From positions 186,001 to 250,000 of the forward strand of contig NZ_BMVE01000012.1 in assembly GCF_014650555.1 (NCBI RefSeq): a stretch of 64,000 nt of DNA, written 5' to 3'. Positions 63,156-64,000 of the stretch are shown here, one piece after another. Positions within the stretch are counted from its first letter, which is position 1; every line of letters begins with the position of its first letter. The DNA comes from Streptomyces goshikiensis. Lineage in GTDB: Bacteria; Actinomycetota; Actinomycetes; Streptomycetales; Streptomycetaceae. The notes under the pieces were generated by a model. It was not told the origin of the DNA. It saw only the letters and a program-made list of their open reading frames with translations, and did not search any database. A program made the translations under genes and the position numbers.

Positions 63156-63584
63156 ATGGCCGAAGTCACCGCGGAATCACGCATCGAGGCGCCCGCCGCG
63201 AAGCTCTGGGCCCAGCTGACGGACTGGTCGGCGTACGGCCAGTGGAGCATGACCCACACCAATTTCCCCAAGGGCGGCCCCGAGACCCTCGCGGTGGGAG
63301 CCACCTTCGAGGAGAACATGAAGATGATGGGCTTCCCGGCCGAGGTCGCCTGGACCGTCTCGGAGCTGGAGAGCGAGCGCCGCTTCGCCATCACGGGCAA
63401 GGGCCCGATGGGCGTCGCCATCCTCACCCGGTACACCCTGATCCCCGACGGCGAGGCCACGACGGTCCGCATCGACGGGGAGTTCAACGGGGCCGCCGTC
63501 TCCCTGATGGCGGGCAAGCTCAAGGACTCGGCCACCGCGGCACTCAACGAATCACTCCGCAAACTAGCCGGCCTGGTCACCTAA
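63156..63584 (+). CDS. SRPBCC (START-like) family protein
   Basis: 142 aa from ATG 63156 (AGAAGGGG upstream). Helix-grip lipid-binding fold: VTAESRIEAPAAKLWAQLTD, WSAYGQWSMTHTNFPKG, EVAWTVSELESERRFAITGK. Type II toxin or polyketide-cyclase-like proteins of this fold bind hydrophobic ligands; the ligand is unknown. Ended by a hairpin. Confidence 0.9.
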   Translation: MAEVTAESRIEAPAAKLWAQLTDWSAYGQWSMTHTNFPKGGPETLAVGATFEENMKMMGFPAEVAWTVSELESERRFAITGKGPMGVAILTRYTLIPDGEATTVRIDGEFNGAAVSLMAGKLKDSATAALNESLRKLAGLVT

Positions 63585-63599
63585 CGCGCGCACACCAAC

Positions 63600-63627
63600 G
63601 CGCCCCGCGAGGGTCCTCGCGGGGCGC
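63600..63627. terminator. Bidirectional hairpin terminator
   Basis: A perfect 12-bp stem GCGCCCCGCGAG with its complement and a GGTC loop, between two convergent genes (SRPBCC and PadR). Confidence 0.85.
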
Positions 63628-63652
63628 GCCGCCCGTGCCACCGACGACAGTC

Positions 63653-64000
63653 TCAGTGCTCGTCGGCCAGGATCAGATAGAGCTTCTTACGGGCGTCGTT
63701 GATGACGGCGACGGCCTTGTCGCGCTGCTCGGGCGAGCCGGTCTTCCAGACCTGCCCGAAGGCCTCCATCAGGCCGATGCCGGCCGTCCGGATCTCGCTC
63801 ATCGCCTCGCGGTCGAAGCCGCGGCCGGCGTCGTCCCAGGGCGCGGCCGAGCCCGACTCGGCCTCGGTGCGGCCGGCGTCGGTGAGCGTGAACAGCTTCT
63901 TGCCGCCCTCGCTCTCGCTGGTGATCAGCCCCTCGTCCTCCAGCAGCTGGAGGGTCGGATAGACCGAGCCCGGGCTGGGCTTCCAGGCCCCGCCGCTGCG
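63653..64000 (-). CDS. PadR family transcriptional regulator, C-terminal part (5' end outside window)
   Basis: 116 codons in an open frame running off the right edge. The visible part has the end of the PadR winged helix (KPSPGSVYPTLQLLEDEGLI, SESEGGKKLFTLTDAGRTE) and the helical C-terminal dimer domain (AFGQVWKTGSPEQRDKAVAV). Gene start is not in the window. Its target cannot be inferred. Confidence 0.9.
   Translation of the reverse strand, partial: RSGGAWKPSPGSVYPTLQLLEDEGLITSESEGGKKLFTLTDAGRTEAESGSAAPWDDAGRGFDREAMSEIRTAGIGLMEAFGQVWKTGSPEQRDKAVAVINDARKKLYLILADEH

Overview
High-GC actinobacterial chromosome, almost certainly Streptomyces. The support is strong G/C third-position bias, GTG/TTG starts, 4-bp ATGA/GTGA gene overlaps, a five-gene conservon (CvnA-E) ending in a CYP157-like P450, a monomeric NADP isocitrate dehydrogenase, a GH46 chitosanase, and a tRNA-Pro used as an integration site.

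Layout. 1-9.3 kb: degenerate galactokinase-like protein (cut by the left edge), secreted phosphoesterase, SDR oxidoreductase, enoyl-CoA hydratase/hydrolase, RibD-type reductase, divergent AraC/MFS pair, isochorismatase-like hydrolase, serine-kinase-like ATPase. 8.0-10.0 kb: operon of a small ORF, an ImmA/IrrE-like protease and a MAB_1171c-type membrane protein. 10.3-16.8 kb: SAM methyltransferase plus class I terpene synthase, meeting head-on a conservon read from the other strand. 17.2-24.3 kb: VanW-type protein, YczE-like membrane protein, ADP-ribosylglycohydrolase, membrane protein and CLC channel. 24.4-26.8 kb: DHA2 efflux pump with an HTH regulator.

26.8-39.4 kb is accessory DNA. An intact tyrosine integrase (37872-39266) lies against tRNA-Pro(GGG). 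The 3' half of that tRNA (45 bp, anticodon loop to CCA) is repeated exactly at 27471-27515, so 27.5-39.3 kb is an integrated element. Left of it is the scar of a second, related integrase, which implies an older element in the same site. The cargo is a compact chaperone-like set: a giant sacsin/Hsp90-type GHKL ATPase with a C-terminal DUF3883/PD-(D/E)xK-like domain, an unrecognised 587-aa protein, a GrpE-like exchange factor, and an Hsp70 whose C-terminal lid is replaced by a NYN/PIN-RNase-like domain. The last three overlap and are translationally coupled; a strong hairpin separates them from the ATPase gene. This is the best candidate for an undescribed system, probably a conflict or defence island.

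39.5-64 kb is mostly ordinary chromosome: DUF309 and VOC proteins, lutABC (L-lactate oxidation), cobF, a class V aminotransferase, GH71-like hydrolase, CDF transporter, degenerate NTPase-like protein, icd, DUF805 protein, chitosanase with a palindromic operator, a fused methyltransferase, CorA, DM13 protein, HTH-TOBE regulator, LysR/EamA pair, MocR/flavin-oxidase-like pair, two further EamA exporters, an SRPBCC protein, and a PadR regulator cut by the right edge.
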